A DNA stretch of 64,000 nt from UTCHB3 sp002050155 (lineage in GTDB: Bacteria > Bacteroidota > Ignavibacteria > Ignavibacteriales > Ignavibacteriaceae). The translations under genes and the position numbers were made by a program. Numbering within the stretch: the first letter of the stretch is position 1; each line of letters starts with the position of its first letter. The stretch spans positions 1,798,001 through 1,862,000 of the forward strand of contig CP129491.1 of the NCBI GenBank assembly GCA_030584105.1, given 5' to 3'. Below, in pieces: positions 18,615 through 27,695 of the stretch. The notes under the pieces were generated by a model. That model saw only the letters and a list, made by a program, of their open reading frames with translations, had not been told where the DNA came from and made no database searches.

Positions 18615-19069
18615 TTAGCCCCTTTTAATTGTTGTTTTGGTTCTGCGGTTCTGATTTCTGATATTTTTTCTGATTGTTTTTCTGCTGAAGTTCTTTCCGT
18701 TTTCACCTTTGTCTCTACTATGCTCTCTCGAAAAATTTTGTTTTCAGGCATTTTTAGAGATGTTTTTCTCGGCAGGGTTTTCACTTTTTTTAATTTTGTA
18801 TCCGCTGGTTCCGCTTCTGTTATTTTATCCAAATTTGCCGTTTTGCTTTCCGGTGCTGTAAGATCAATCACCTCAATTCTCACGACATTATCCCCTTTAT
18901 CAGCTTTATCCCCACCGGAGGCAAAAACCTTATCCATCAAAATTTTTGCCGCTGCAATTCTGTGGTTAATATTTCTCCCTTCAATTAAGCCTTCTCTTAC
19001 ATCCACCAAAAACCCAATCGACCTGATGGCTTCTTCTTCTAAAAGCTCTTTCCCCTCTGATTTTGTCAT
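18611..19069 (-). CDS. Candidate terminase small subunit
   Basis: A 152-residue protein directly upstream of the large subunit with a 4-base overlap. Residues about 15-60 (INHRIAAAKILMDKVFASGG, then VVRIEVIDL) resemble the end of small terminase subunits, in which an R-x-AAAK-x-L-x-D helix precedes a short beta strand. The usual N-terminal helix-turn-helix is reduced, and the C-terminal 80 residues are Lys/Glu/Thr-rich low complexity. Assignment rests mainly on position. The ATG at 19069 is preceded on its strand by a purine-rich AAGAAAGAGAAAG. Confidence 0.55.
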   Translation of the reverse strand: MTKSEGKELLEEEAIRSIGFLVDVREGLIEGRNINHRIAAAKILMDKVFASGGDKADKGDNVVRIEVIDLTAPESKTANLDKITEAEPADTKLKKVKTLPRKTSLKMPENKIFRESIVETKVKTERTSAEKQSEKISEIRTAEPKQQLKGAK

Positions 19070-19323
19070 TACTTTCTCTTTCTTAATTCATACTGCAACT
19101 TTTTTCCACAATCCCGAAATTACAATTTACTTCTCTGCATATCAAGTGTAATAACCGACATGTTTAATACTCGGAGAAGAAAGAAATCCTTATTCGTAGC
19201 AATTCCTAATAGAATATGTACAAAATGGAATTATTTGGAGAGCCTAAAAACGGTCTAAAAGGGGAGACGATTAAAAAACAAAAGTCTTACAACTTGAAGT
19301 TTACAATTCAATAAAAAAACTTG
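19070..19323. other. Gap between terminase pair and GH2 gene, nothing recognised
   Basis: These 254 AT-rich bases hold no visible gene. They contain the 3' side of the GH2 gene and the 5' side of the terminase pair; no convincing terminator or att-like repeat was found. Confidence 0.35.
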
Positions 19324-21486
19324 CTACTCCAACTCAACAATTTCGGCGGGGAAGGTTTGGTGGCGGAGCAACTGATCTTTGCTGTAAAGGTGCACTTCAA
19401 AAGTGGCGGCGCCAAGTGGGGTATTCAAAGGGATTTCTGTTTTGTTGAAATAATCCTGCCCGAAATGAAGGTTCGAGTTCTCTTCCACATCAAAATCTTT
19501 TATTTCAACAAGCACAGTGTCATTTAATAAAAGCTCTATCCTGCACTCGGAAAAGCTTTCGTACAGGTCATTTATTACCCAAATTTCAAAGTTTAACATG
19601 CTACGACGGAAATAGCGGTTTTGTCTGTAAAAAACGGAAAGTAACAAAGGGTCATAAGCCTGCTGCAAGGCGTGATAACCAAGTTTCGGAACACCAAAAT
19701 AGTCAATAACCGACCATGTAATCGCCTGCCAACAGTCGATAAACATAAACTGAAAAACACCCGTTATTCCGCGCCCCTTCCGTCTGCGATAATTGTGCAC
19801 GGCAAACGAAAGCAAGTCAGCCTGATATTTCTGCGAATTTTCCGAAAATTCTTTCAGATTGGCCCCTTTATCCACCCGTGCTATGTTAAAAGTTTGGTCC
19901 GGTTGAAAGTTGTGGTAACGCCACTCATCCCAATCATAAGGCGGAGCAATGGAAAGCAGAAACCCCTGAAGTGAATCAACCCCCGGAAGTGCCTGCGCAC
20001 CAAACTCAGTAACCAAGGGGCCCATCGGGGCACCCGCATAGTGGCGATAATCACCCCAGTACCACCCGTCGTAGGCATGCTCTTCATAATTCGAAGCCCG
20101 ACGCACAATCCTGTAATGATCCTCGCTGCGCACGGCTTTTTCCAACGCCACATCAAGGGTTTCCACTTGCTCACCCGGCTCGTTGTGGCAGCACCAAACC
20201 GCAACAGAAGGATGATTGTAGAGGTGTCGCACCATTTTCTTTATCTGTCTGACGGCGTTATCTTTGAACTCAGGCGAGTCGTCATGCGTCCATTGCAGCG
20301 GAAAATCCTGCCAGACAAGAATACCGGCCTCGTCGCAAGCCTCATAAAACTCAGGGCGTGTAACATGTGCGTGCACCCTCACGCTGTTGATGTGGGCCTC
20401 TCTCATCATTTGAACCATTTTAGCAATTCTCTCACGCGAAAGAGTGGAAAGCAGTTGCTCCGGAATGATATTAGTACCCCTCAAAAAAAGTTCTTTATCA
20501 TTAATAAAGAACCGCCCGTCGCTCTCAAGTTCAAGGCTTCGCAGACCAAACTTGCCGCGATAAATCTCATCCTGCTCCCAAAACAGCGTCAATTCGTACA
20601 ATTTTTGCTCGCCCACATCCCAGGGGTACCAAAGCTCAATCCCCTCCAACAGCGCGCACAGCGACACTTCGACGACCCCCGACTCAGAGCGCACCGTGTT
20701 CCCAAAGATAAATTTTCTCTTATCGGGCGCAGTGATTTCCGCCCGTACATTTTCAAACCCAAGGTTGTTTTGCGATTTCAGAAGTGTTGCAAAAACGATC
20801 ACATTCGCAGCCCCGCCCGAAAGAAATTCGTATGTGATCTTAACATTTTCGGCAATCGCTCCCGAAGTAATAACCATCTTAACGCTGTTCCAGATACCGC
20901 CGGTGTTACAATCCTGCCCTCTTTCCAAATCCCATCCGCCCGGGCGACAGTCATGATGGTTAAGCACACCCTTAATAGTTTTCTTTCGCAGGGGCCAGAC
21001 GGTTCCCGGCTCTTCAAAAGGTGAATTAACACGCAACACCAATAAATTTTTACCAACCCGCAAAGCCCCCGAAACTGCACGATGAATAAAAGGCGCAAAA
21101 TACCCCTCGTTACTGCCGAGTTTAACCCCGTTCAAAAATAAATCAGATATGTAATCTACACCGTTAAAAATGAAAAACACTTCCTCATTATCCTGAAGTG
21201 GCGGGATTTCCACCTCGCGGGCGTACCAAACAGTTCCGTTAAAATTCTTCAGCCCGTGCAGCTCCCAGTTCGAGGGTATTTCCGCAAAAGAACCTTCACT
21301 CCCGGTTCTCCCTGAAACTTCGGAAACCGCAGAAACTTTCTCCTCAGCCGAAGAACCCGAAACCACCGAGACTCCCGAAGCACTTATAAAACCTTTCATC
21401 AGCACTTCAGTGGCTGATTTAATATTAAACTCTGAATCAGGATCGGGTAAAAATTGCCATTGACCATTTAAGTTAACCGTTTTCAT
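19324..21486 (-). CDS. Glycoside hydrolase family 2 (beta-mannosidase / exo-beta-glucosaminidase-like)
   Basis: A 720-residue enzyme from the ATG at 21486, which has GGGGAA upstream; a TTG eleven codons further up is less likely. The GH2 order is visible: N-terminal sugar-binding sandwich (to about 190), Ig-like domain, then TIM barrel from about 310. The acid/base Glu lies in CHNEPGE near residue 434 and the nucleophile Glu in VTEFGAQ near 492. WQDFPLQW is the motif typical of the mannosidase/glucosaminidase side of GH2. A retaining exo-beta-glycosidase is expected. No signal peptide is seen, so it is probably cytoplasmic. Residues about 32-62 are a Ser/Glu/Val-rich insertion in the first domain. 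It is the last gene of the minus-strand sugar locus. Confidence 0.85.
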   Translation of the reverse strand: MKTVNLNGQWQFLPDPDSEFNIKSATEVLMKGFISASGVSVVSGSSAEEKVSAVSEVSGRTGSEGSFAEIPSNWELHGLKNFNGTVWYAREVEIPPLQDNEEVFFIFNGVDYISDLFLNGVKLGSNEGYFAPFIHRAVSGALRVGKNLLVLRVNSPFEEPGTVWPLRKKTIKGVLNHHDCRPGGWDLERGQDCNTGGIWNSVKMVITSGAIAENVKITYEFLSGGAANVIVFATLLKSQNNLGFENVRAEITAPDKRKFIFGNTVRSESGVVEVSLCALLEGIELWYPWDVGEQKLYELTLFWEQDEIYRGKFGLRSLELESDGRFFINDKELFLRGTNIIPEQLLSTLSRERIAKMVQMMREAHINSVRVHAHVTRPEFYEACDEAGILVWQDFPLQWTHDDSPEFKDNAVRQIKKMVRHLYNHPSVAVWCCHNEPGEQVETLDVALEKAVRSEDHYRIVRRASNYEEHAYDGWYWGDYRHYAGAPMGPLVTEFGAQALPGVDSLQGFLLSIAPPYDWDEWRYHNFQPDQTFNIARVDKGANLKEFSENSQKYQADLLSFAVHNYRRRKGRGITGVFQFMFIDCWQAITWSVIDYFGVPKLGYHALQQAYDPLLLSVFYRQNRYFRRSMLNFEIWVINDLYESFSECRIELLLNDTVLVEIKDFDVEENSNLHFGQDYFNKTEIPLNTPLGAATFEVHLYSKDQLLRHQTFPAEIVELE

Positions 21487-21645
21487 TTCAAATTCCCCTT
21501 TCCATTGTCTTTTCCACAATTAAACCTAAGCGTCTTTCTTTGTAAACTTTCATTTCAAATCGCCCCTTTCTGTAGTCTTCGCCACTATTAAACCCGACTC
21601 GTTTTCTTTTGTAATTTTTCATTCCGCATTCCCCTTCCTGTAATC
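21442..21645 (-). repeat. 68-bp tandem triplication at the GH144-GH2 junction
   Basis: Three units begin, on the minus strand, at 21645, 21577 and 21509. Each holds a GA.TACAG-like segment, an AAGGGG ribosome-binding site and an ATGAAA. The first unit contains the stop of the GH144 gene, the third the real start of the GH2 gene. The period is not a multiple of three. Confidence 0.85.
21488..21622 (-). CDS. Possible 44-residue ORF created by the 68-bp repeat
   Basis: An ATG overlaps the GH144 stop as ATGA and opens a 44-codon frame, basic in composition (begins MKNYKRKRVG), that ends with TGA two bases before the GH2 ATG. It runs through the first two repeat units and uses a GGGGAAT upstream as ribosome-binding site. 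It may be translated and may couple the two flanking genes; it more likely has no product function. Listed because the overlapping stops and starts are exact. Confidence 0.3.
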   Translation of the reverse strand: MKNYKRKRVGFNSGEDYRKGRFEMKVYKERRLGLIVEKTMERGI

Positions 21646-23112
21646 AAGTTTTTGTAAACCTTTTTGAATCATCGCATCTTTCATAAAATAATTCCACACG
21701 AAACCGTTTTTATAATTTTCAATCATCAGGATAATTGGCGCCTGATCAATTCCTATGTAATCGACAGCAAACCACCCTGCCGTAGGGTTGAATGAATCCT
21801 TAAACCCATATTCTCCCCAAAGCCCTGCCGCACCGTACTTATATTTAATATTCATCAAAGTTGGAATTGTAATTTCCGGCGCAAAAGGAACAGAACCCCC
21901 CGCCGCAGTTGGAGCGATAGTGCCGTCGTCATTCCAATCCATACTCAACTTCGAAAAACCGCGGGCAGAATAGTCAATAAACTTATAGCCATCACGGTTG
22001 AATTTTTCACCGGGGCCATCGCATGCAGAAAGCCCCCAGGTGAGGGAATCCATCCCCACCCACTTGCGGGGGTTATTTTTACCAAACAGCTGCTGTGTAT
22101 AAGTGGCTCTTCGGCTGTTTTCCCAATAATCAATTCCCTTTTCTCGGTTTTTAATGTCGTAAATACCCCTAAAATCTACGAAAAGGTGTGAATATTGGTG
22201 CCCAAACATCGGGGGAAACATATAATGTTCTAACCCCAAGTACTCACCCCCCCATTGATAATCCCGCAGCCACCGGTCATATTGTTTTTGGAAATCTTTT
22301 GAATCCGCCCCCGCAGCCATAATAAAAAGCACCAAAGCTTCATTATATCCCCACCAACAGTGATCGATAAGCCCGTTATTCTCTTTGGTTTCGGGGTGCC
22401 AACCCATCGAAAGCCCGTTGTAATATTCACTTTTCGGGTTATTAATCGTGAAAAAATCCCAATCAGCCCGTGCAATAATTTCATCGGCACCTTTGCGTAT
22501 AGCTACCTGACGAGGTGTAGCCCCGCTGTAATAATTCCGGGCAAAAATCAGCCCTGCAAAAAGAAACCCGGAATCCACGGTCGAAAGTTCGCTGTTCCAC
22601 TCCCTTTTACCGTTTTTCAGATCAAGGAAGTGGTAATAAAAACCTTTGTATCCTGTCGCATCGGGTGCGGCACTTTGCTCGCTGTTCAGTAAAAAATTTA
22701 TCAGATTAAGGGTAAGTTCTTCGGCTTTTTCTTTGGTTATCCAGCCCTTTTCGGAACCAAGCGCCCAAACAGGCAACGCAAACCCGGTGGCTGCAATGCT
22801 CGCAGGTGACCAATCAGCAGAGCGATCTTTAACCAAGCCTTTGCTTGGCTCAATTTCTTTTAAAAAATAGTTGAATGTCGCCTTTTGCAACGAATCAAGA
22901 AACAGCCTCTCTGCTGCCGGCAATTCACTATATTCAATATATTTTTTAACGGAAATTTCATCCGAAGCGGAAGTTTGCGGTAGGGAAGAACAGCCGACGA
23001 ACTGAAACGGAAGAAACAGCACAAAAAGCAAAAAAAGCATCGACACATATATCTTTTGTATAAACTGCCCGAATGTCGGAAAAAAGACGATTAAAACTGA
23101 AAAGCGCCGCAT
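21619..23112 (-). CDS. GH144 / glycoamylase-domain lipoprotein (beta-1,2-glucanase-like)
   Basis: A 497-residue protein of the glycoamylase-domain (PF10091) family, which includes the inverting endo-beta-1,2-glucanases of GH144. A hydrophobic leader ends in a lipobox (FQFVGC, about residues 37-42), so it is predicted to be a lipoprotein. The (alpha/alpha)6 barrel is recognised from the pieces LQKATFNYF, GWHPETKENNGLIDHCWWGY, WGLSACDGP, LWGEYGFKDSFNP and IGIDQAPIILMIENY. The N-terminal start at 23112 is uncertain; an internal Met at 23040 would also give a lipoprotein signal. A second family member lies at 36793-38721. The stop overlaps the next ATG in the 68-bp repeat. Confidence 0.85.
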   Translation of the reverse strand: MRRFSVLIVFFPTFGQFIQKIYVSMLFLLFVLFLPFQFVGCSSLPQTSASDEISVKKYIEYSELPAAERLFLDSLQKATFNYFLKEIEPSKGLVKDRSADWSPASIAATGFALPVWALGSEKGWITKEKAEELTLNLINFLLNSEQSAAPDATGYKGFYYHFLDLKNGKREWNSELSTVDSGFLFAGLIFARNYYSGATPRQVAIRKGADEIIARADWDFFTINNPKSEYYNGLSMGWHPETKENNGLIDHCWWGYNEALVLFIMAAGADSKDFQKQYDRWLRDYQWGGEYLGLEHYMFPPMFGHQYSHLFVDFRGIYDIKNREKGIDYWENSRRATYTQQLFGKNNPRKWVGMDSLTWGLSACDGPGEKFNRDGYKFIDYSARGFSKLSMDWNDDGTIAPTAAGGSVPFAPEITIPTLMNIKYKYGAAGLWGEYGFKDSFNPTAGWFAVDYIGIDQAPIILMIENYKNGFVWNYFMKDAMIQKGLQKLDYRKGNAE

Positions 23113-23257
23113 TAGATTACCTGAGAAAAATTAAAATACCTGAATTGGGTTACAAAACAACAAAAAATGAACTGTTCAGGAAAAAGAAAATCAAACAAAA
23201 ACTAAAATATCCAAATTAAAGACAAAACCAAACAAAAAATATCTTAATTAGAAAGAA

Positions 23258-23294
23258 AGACCGCTCATTTAATAAAAACAAAAATGAGCGGTCT
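23258..23294 (-). terminator. Terminator downstream of the PorV-like gene
   Basis: A perfect 13-bp stem (23258-23270 with 23282-23294) around an 11-base loop is followed on the minus strand by a T-rich tract. It would end transcription from the PorV-like gene, separating it from the GH144-GH2 pair. Confidence 0.7.
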
Positions 23295-23303
23295 CAAGAG
23301 ATA

Positions 23304-23456
23304 CAAAGCTACAAATGTCAGAACCCTTTTACTTTCTTCAGTCAGGTTCTCGTAAGTTTGTTTGCGTACAAAGCTGCAAATGTCAGAACCCGAGTTTCCG
23401 TCGCAAAATTAGACGGGGGGTCGGAGCCGGGTTCAAAGCTGCAAATGTCAGAACCC
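23304..23456 (-). repeat. 65-bp triplication of the 3' end of the PorV-like gene
   Basis: A 23-bp core (begins CAAAGCTGCAAATGTCAG) occurs at 23304-23326, 23369-23391 and 23434-23456, spaced exactly 65 bases. The last copy covers the stop codon of the PorV-like gene. The rest of the 335-base gap from 23113 to 23447 is AT-rich and holds only these repeats and the terminator. Confidence 0.9.
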
Positions 23457-24464
23457 AACTCCAAAGGTAAACCGGTGCGCACGGTCCAATCTGCCGTAGT
23501 CAGCCCATGAATAATCGAACCGCACAACATATCCGCCCGAAATTGTTGCTTTAACACCCGCACCCAGCACAGCGCCTCCTTCCAAATCATCCAGAAAGAG
23601 ATTTCTGTAGCCGCCGCGCAGATAGAAAAGGTCAAGAAGTTCTAACTCGCCACCGAGGCTGATACTCTCATTGTTATCATTTGGGTGGAATGCATCAACC
23701 GCTACAGTCAGCTTATAGTCTTTCGAAAATTTGAAAGGATAGGAAACACCCACCCGGAAAGTAGTCGGAAGCCCCCACTCATCCATTCTAAATTGCGCCG
23801 GCAACTGGTCGTTATCACCAAATTTTGCCGGATCAAGGTCGAAATTGATGTAGGCGTCTCTTCCTTCATACTTTGCACGGGGTCCAAAATTCAGAAGTGT
23901 CGCCCCGATAGTCAGCCCGTCAACATCCACCTGATACTGCACACCGATATTAACGGCAAAGCCAACTAAATTGGAGTGCCAAATGGACTCCTGAAAATAT
24001 GTAGCCTGCAACCCGACGGATACCCTGTCAGTGAGCATCAACCCATATCCCAAGCCGAGCGCAAAATTGGAAACGCTGAATCTTTCACCCGTTCCGAGTG
24101 GTTGCTCGACAGTTCTGACAATCATTTCGCCCGAGTTCAGCGAGGTCATCTGCAGTGCAACAGTACCGATTCCCTGCAGTGGCACCGCTGCAACCGCATA
24201 ATTGTAGTTTATGTCTGCTAACCATTTGTTGTAGGTGAACTGAGCATCCACTTTCTGCAACCTGCCTAAGCTTGCCGGGTTGTAAAATAGCGAGGTCGCT
24301 TCGCCGAAAAGTGCCGTTCCGGCGTTGCCGAGCGCGGAGTTTCTTGCACTCGGCTCAATTTTAAGAAACTGCCCCACGGTTGTGCCGCTTTTGCTCTGTG
24401 CATTAAGCAGCACCGTTGAAGCGCTAAGAATAAAAATTACGAGGGTAAAAATTCTCTTTTTCAT
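23448..24464 (-). CDS. PorV/PorQ-family outer-membrane protein
   Basis: A 338-residue protein with a signal peptide (MKKRIFTLVIFILSASTVLLNA) and the family's opening motif: EPSARNSALGNAGTAL followed by FYNPASLG. The remainder is an FadL-like beta-barrel ending in an aromatic strand (FTFGVGF). PorV-type proteins shuttle T9SS cargo at the outer membrane; the many paralogues in Ignavibacteria probably act as partners of particular secreted proteins. Here it follows, by 10 bases, a gene for a large secreted protein with a T9SS-like C terminus, which in turn follows a TonB receptor, so the three probably form one unit. Confidence 0.85.
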   Translation of the reverse strand: MKKRIFTLVIFILSASTVLLNAQSKSGTTVGQFLKIEPSARNSALGNAGTALFGEATSLFYNPASLGRLQKVDAQFTYNKWLADINYNYAVAAVPLQGIGTVALQMTSLNSGEMIVRTVEQPLGTGERFSVSNFALGLGYGLMLTDRVSVGLQATYFQESIWHSNLVGFAVNIGVQYQVDVDGLTIGATLLNFGPRAKYEGRDAYINFDLDPAKFGDNDQLPAQFRMDEWGLPTTFRVGVSYPFKFSKDYKLTVAVDAFHPNDNNESISLGGELELLDLFYLRGGYRNLFLDDLEGGAVLGAGVKATISGGYVVRFDYSWADYGRLDRAHRFTFGVGF

Positions 24465-24474
24465 CCTGAAACCC

Positions 24475-27400
24475 TCACTTTACAATTGCAAATTTATCGA
24501 TGAATGTACCCGCTTCGCCCGCATCAACATGGTAGATATAAAGCCCGGGCGCCACTTCCAGGTTATCTTTTGTCCTCAAATCCCACGGCACAACACCTTG
24601 TAAGATGTTACCGTCGTGGTGAAGTGTCTGCACCAATTCGCCCGTAACGGTGTAAATCCTGATCGTACAGTTAGGCGGCAGATTTCTAAATTCCATTTTC
24701 CTTTCGCCCCTTCCCTGAACACCGTAACGCTGAGGCTCAAAAGAAGCGGCAGCCACATAGGGATTCGGCACAACATACGGTTTATTACTGAATTGTTGGT
24801 TAGCCAGCGCCTGATCAAATTTCTGACCAACAGTGCGGAAAGTAAACTCGTCACCGCTGCCAAACGGAATGTTTAATTTCATGTAGTATTCATCATTTTT
24901 CGAAGGCGGTATCCTTGCACTTCCGTCGTTTGGATAGTCGGGGTCAAGCCGCACATTCCAGGTCGGGATAGGTGTGTTCGGCGCTCTGCTTTGGAAAGTC
25001 TGAACTTCGATGTAATCATCGGTTTCGTCAAGCGTTCCGGAGTTGTTTTTATCGTAAAACTTGAAAGCAAGCCGTTGTGTGCTTCCGTCGGGATCAACCG
25101 CAAAAATTTTGAACTTTGCGGGTTTCGCCTGGAACCCCGGAAACGCCCGTGAAGTATCAATCACCTGATCACTAAAGACGATTTTTAGGTCTCTCGGGAA
25201 GCCGTTTCTCTTCAGATTCACCGATTTAACCGCACTATAACGGGTGATTAACCTTGAATTAGTAGGGCTGCCCGGAATAAAACCGGTTTTCTCCAAATCG
25301 ATGGCGAAAGTATCTAAGGTTGAGATAACAGGCAACAGCCCTTTCGCTGTGGGACCCGTACCTTCGCCGAGGAAATCACTCCCAAGCCTGAAGAGAGTAT
25401 CACCTGCGGTTTCGTCAATCAGCCTGTAAAGTTCTGCCTTTATGCTGTCTTCCTGCGCAAAAAATGTAACTTTAAAAAGGTGGTTATCAGGCACTTCTGC
25501 CGGGTTAACTACTTTCACATTAACCGTTCCGGTGCCGTAGCCGGTTGAATGAACAATGTTCTCGGTTGTTGCCGGCACATAGCCCATCGCATTCGGGTTC
25601 GGCACCACTTCAACCACATTTTTCGGAAGAACCGTGCCGCCGCGCAGCGTTCTGGTTACAGAGTAGGCGTTCTCTGAGGGGTAAAGCCCGAGCGAATCGG
25701 AGCCGTGGTCGTACGCCACAACCGCATAATAATACTGCTGACCGTTTACAACTGAAGTGTCAGTGAAAGTGTGCTTTATTCCCGAGTCTTCACCCAGAAA
25801 ATACGCAACACCTTTTACTGTTGTGCTCGAGTAACCCTGAATATCATTTTTCAGATCAAATTGCGCAAGCGCTCTTCCGAAGGGCATCGGCTCGGTGCCC
25901 GTCCCGCTGTAAATCGTTTTTATATCGTTAAAGTTGGGGTCTGTACTCCGGTAAATCTTGTACCCTTCAAAATCGTTATCCCCCGTTACCGGGTCATAAG
26001 CTCTTTCAGCGGCTTCATCCCAAGAAAGCGTAACATAACCATCGCCGGCAAACGCCTTGAGAGTCGGGGTTGGAGGCGGAACCGCAAATTGGTAGTTCGC
26101 TTTGTAAATTTTGCTCACTACTTTTATGTTTTCTTTCAGTTCACGGAGGTCGCGCCCGAATGCCAACGCCAGTGAAAATCTTTCCGATTTACCCGCCGGC
26201 AGTTTGAAGGGCCCTGAAGCAAACAGAAAAGCAATATTCAGGTTGGTTCTGGTAATAGCGGCATCAAAAGCAGAATCGGGGTTAGTGAAATTGCGCCACA
26301 ACCGCTCGGGCCAGCCTCTTCCGTCGTCGAAAAAGACAATGTTGTCGGTTGGTCCGCCACCGGCAGGGTCGTTAATTCTGTTGTACTTGAACCCAGTCAG
26401 CCCCACCTGATCAGATTCGTCAAGATCAAGAGCGTCAAAGTTAGGTTCACCCGGTGTTGGTATGCCGTCGTTCTCACCCTCGTCGTTTGTCCCGAAAAGC
26501 CCGTCAGCACCTGTATCGCAAAATTCCTGAACCCAGTCAAGGTCTTCATCGCCTGTCCACCAGATACCTTTTTTGAAAGCGGGTCTTGATTCAAGCGGCC
26601 CATAAGTAGCGGTAAATTTTGCCGTATTATAATTAGCATTCACATAATTTCTTAAGTTATCCTGCCCTGTAATTTGGATTCCGGGCCCACTGTCCCTTTT
26701 TTCGTCAATTATGCCGTCGTCATCGTTATCTTTACCGTCGTATTGGTTACCGGGAGTCTCTAAGTAAGAATATCCCAAGTAGCCTGTCGGTCCCTTAACA
26801 CCATGTCCGTAATAGTCCCATGTGTAAACAAGGTTCAACCCTTCTTCTTTTGTGAAGTAAGCGTTGTCATCATCCGACTCGGGGTAAGGGTCAATCCCTT
26901 TTCCTGAGCCACCCACACCTGAATCCATATACAACCCGAAAATAATGTTGTCATCATAATCGGTTGTGCTTTCATTTGTAATTTCGTAGTGGAAAAAGAT
27001 TACATCAGCCGCCTGCGGATTGTTCCACTGGAAGCCTCTTTGCTCAATCCTTAAGCCAAGCCCCCTGCGAGTGTGGTCTCTGCTGTCCGGATAAAAATCC
27101 CATGCGTCGTAGTAGTTATCGTCCATAACTACATAAGATTCCTGCATCTCTAATTTGGGCACTTTTCCGAAATAGCCGTTCCACCAGCCGTGCCAGCCGG
27201 GGTCAGTTGCGTCGTTCATTTTATCGGGCCACAGGTCGGGCCAGGTTCTCGGATCGTTGGAAATAGCAACAGAGCGCCCCACATTAATCGTCGGGTCTTC
27301 CTGCAGGTAACCGGGCCTCGGCTCGTAGCGCATCGTTTTTCCGGTCAGCGGGCTTTGCGTCTGCCTTTCACGGTAACCCGACTCCATAATGTAAGCGTCT

Positions 27401-27693
27401 CTACCGTTGTTTTGCCTGATTTTAGCGAGTACAAACGGGGTAATTCCGTCGGTGTAGTTCTCTCCCGAACCTTTCGGAATTTCCACCGAGTGAAACACCG
27501 TAAGGTCAACCTTCAGCGGGTCGGGCGGATAGTCACCCACCATACCGTAATTGTAAAAGCGGGTTCTAATGTTGTTAAAATCATGGTGCCCCATTCTTTC
27601 CCAGGCAATATTTCCCCTTTGTTCGGGAGGAACTTGCGCAAAAGCCACCATGGAAAGAAGAGCGGCAAAAAGAAGCAATTTAATTTTCAGCAT
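24475..27693 (-). CDS. Large secreted protein with fibronectin III and calcium-binding-like repeats
   Basis: A 1072-residue exported protein (signal MLKIKLLLFAALLSMVAFAQ). Asp-rich loops such as YDGKDNDDDGIIDEK and YDKNNSGTLDETDDY look like thrombospondin-3 or dockerin-type calcium sites. A fibronectin type III-like domain begins near residue 545 (LSWDEAAERAYD, YKIYRSTDPNF). The C terminus (RIYTVTGELV, WDLRTKDN, VAPGLYIYHV) resembles a T9SS sorting or FlgD-like domain. No catalytic motif is identified. It starts 2 bases after the TonB receptor stop and precedes a PorV-like gene; together they suggest surface capture and uptake of a polymer. Function otherwise unknown. Confidence 0.75.
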   Translation of the reverse strand: MLKIKLLLFAALLSMVAFAQVPPEQRGNIAWERMGHHDFNNIRTRFYNYGMVGDYPPDPLKVDLTVFHSVEIPKGSGENYTDGITPFVLAKIRQNNGRDAYIMESGYRERQTQSPLTGKTMRYEPRPGYLQEDPTINVGRSVAISNDPRTWPDLWPDKMNDATDPGWHGWWNGYFGKVPKLEMQESYVVMDDNYYDAWDFYPDSRDHTRRGLGLRIEQRGFQWNNPQAADVIFFHYEITNESTTDYDDNIIFGLYMDSGVGGSGKGIDPYPESDDDNAYFTKEEGLNLVYTWDYYGHGVKGPTGYLGYSYLETPGNQYDGKDNDDDGIIDEKRDSGPGIQITGQDNLRNYVNANYNTAKFTATYGPLESRPAFKKGIWWTGDEDLDWVQEFCDTGADGLFGTNDEGENDGIPTPGEPNFDALDLDESDQVGLTGFKYNRINDPAGGGPTDNIVFFDDGRGWPERLWRNFTNPDSAFDAAITRTNLNIAFLFASGPFKLPAGKSERFSLALAFGRDLRELKENIKVVSKIYKANYQFAVPPPTPTLKAFAGDGYVTLSWDEAAERAYDPVTGDNDFEGYKIYRSTDPNFNDIKTIYSGTGTEPMPFGRALAQFDLKNDIQGYSSTTVKGVAYFLGEDSGIKHTFTDTSVVNGQQYYYAVVAYDHGSDSLGLYPSENAYSVTRTLRGGTVLPKNVVEVVPNPNAMGYVPATTENIVHSTGYGTGTVNVKVVNPAEVPDNHLFKVTFFAQEDSIKAELYRLIDETAGDTLFRLGSDFLGEGTGPTAKGLLPVISTLDTFAIDLEKTGFIPGSPTNSRLITRYSAVKSVNLKRNGFPRDLKIVFSDQVIDTSRAFPGFQAKPAKFKIFAVDPDGSTQRLAFKFYDKNNSGTLDETDDYIEVQTFQSRAPNTPIPTWNVRLDPDYPNDGSARIPPSKNDEYYMKLNIPFGSGDEFTFRTVGQKFDQALANQQFSNKPYVVPNPYVAAASFEPQRYGVQGRGERKMEFRNLPPNCTIRIYTVTGELVQTLHHDGNILQGVVPWDLRTKDNLEVAPGLYIYHVDAGEAGTFIDKFAIVK

Positions 27694-27695
27694 GG

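Noticed and set aside
16368..19069. A full prophage around the terminase genes
   Set aside because: No portal, capsid, tail, integrase or attachment repeats were found on either side within the window.
20041..21024. 327-codon open frame on the plus strand
   Set aside because: Lies entirely inside the GH2 gene on the opposite strand; composition is that of an antisense shadow and it has no recognisable domain.
23304..23456. Possible CRISPR array (23-bp core repeated at 65-bp spacing)
   Set aside because: Only three copies, one overlapping a gene end; similarity extends from the gene terminus, fitting tandem duplication, and there are no cas genes.
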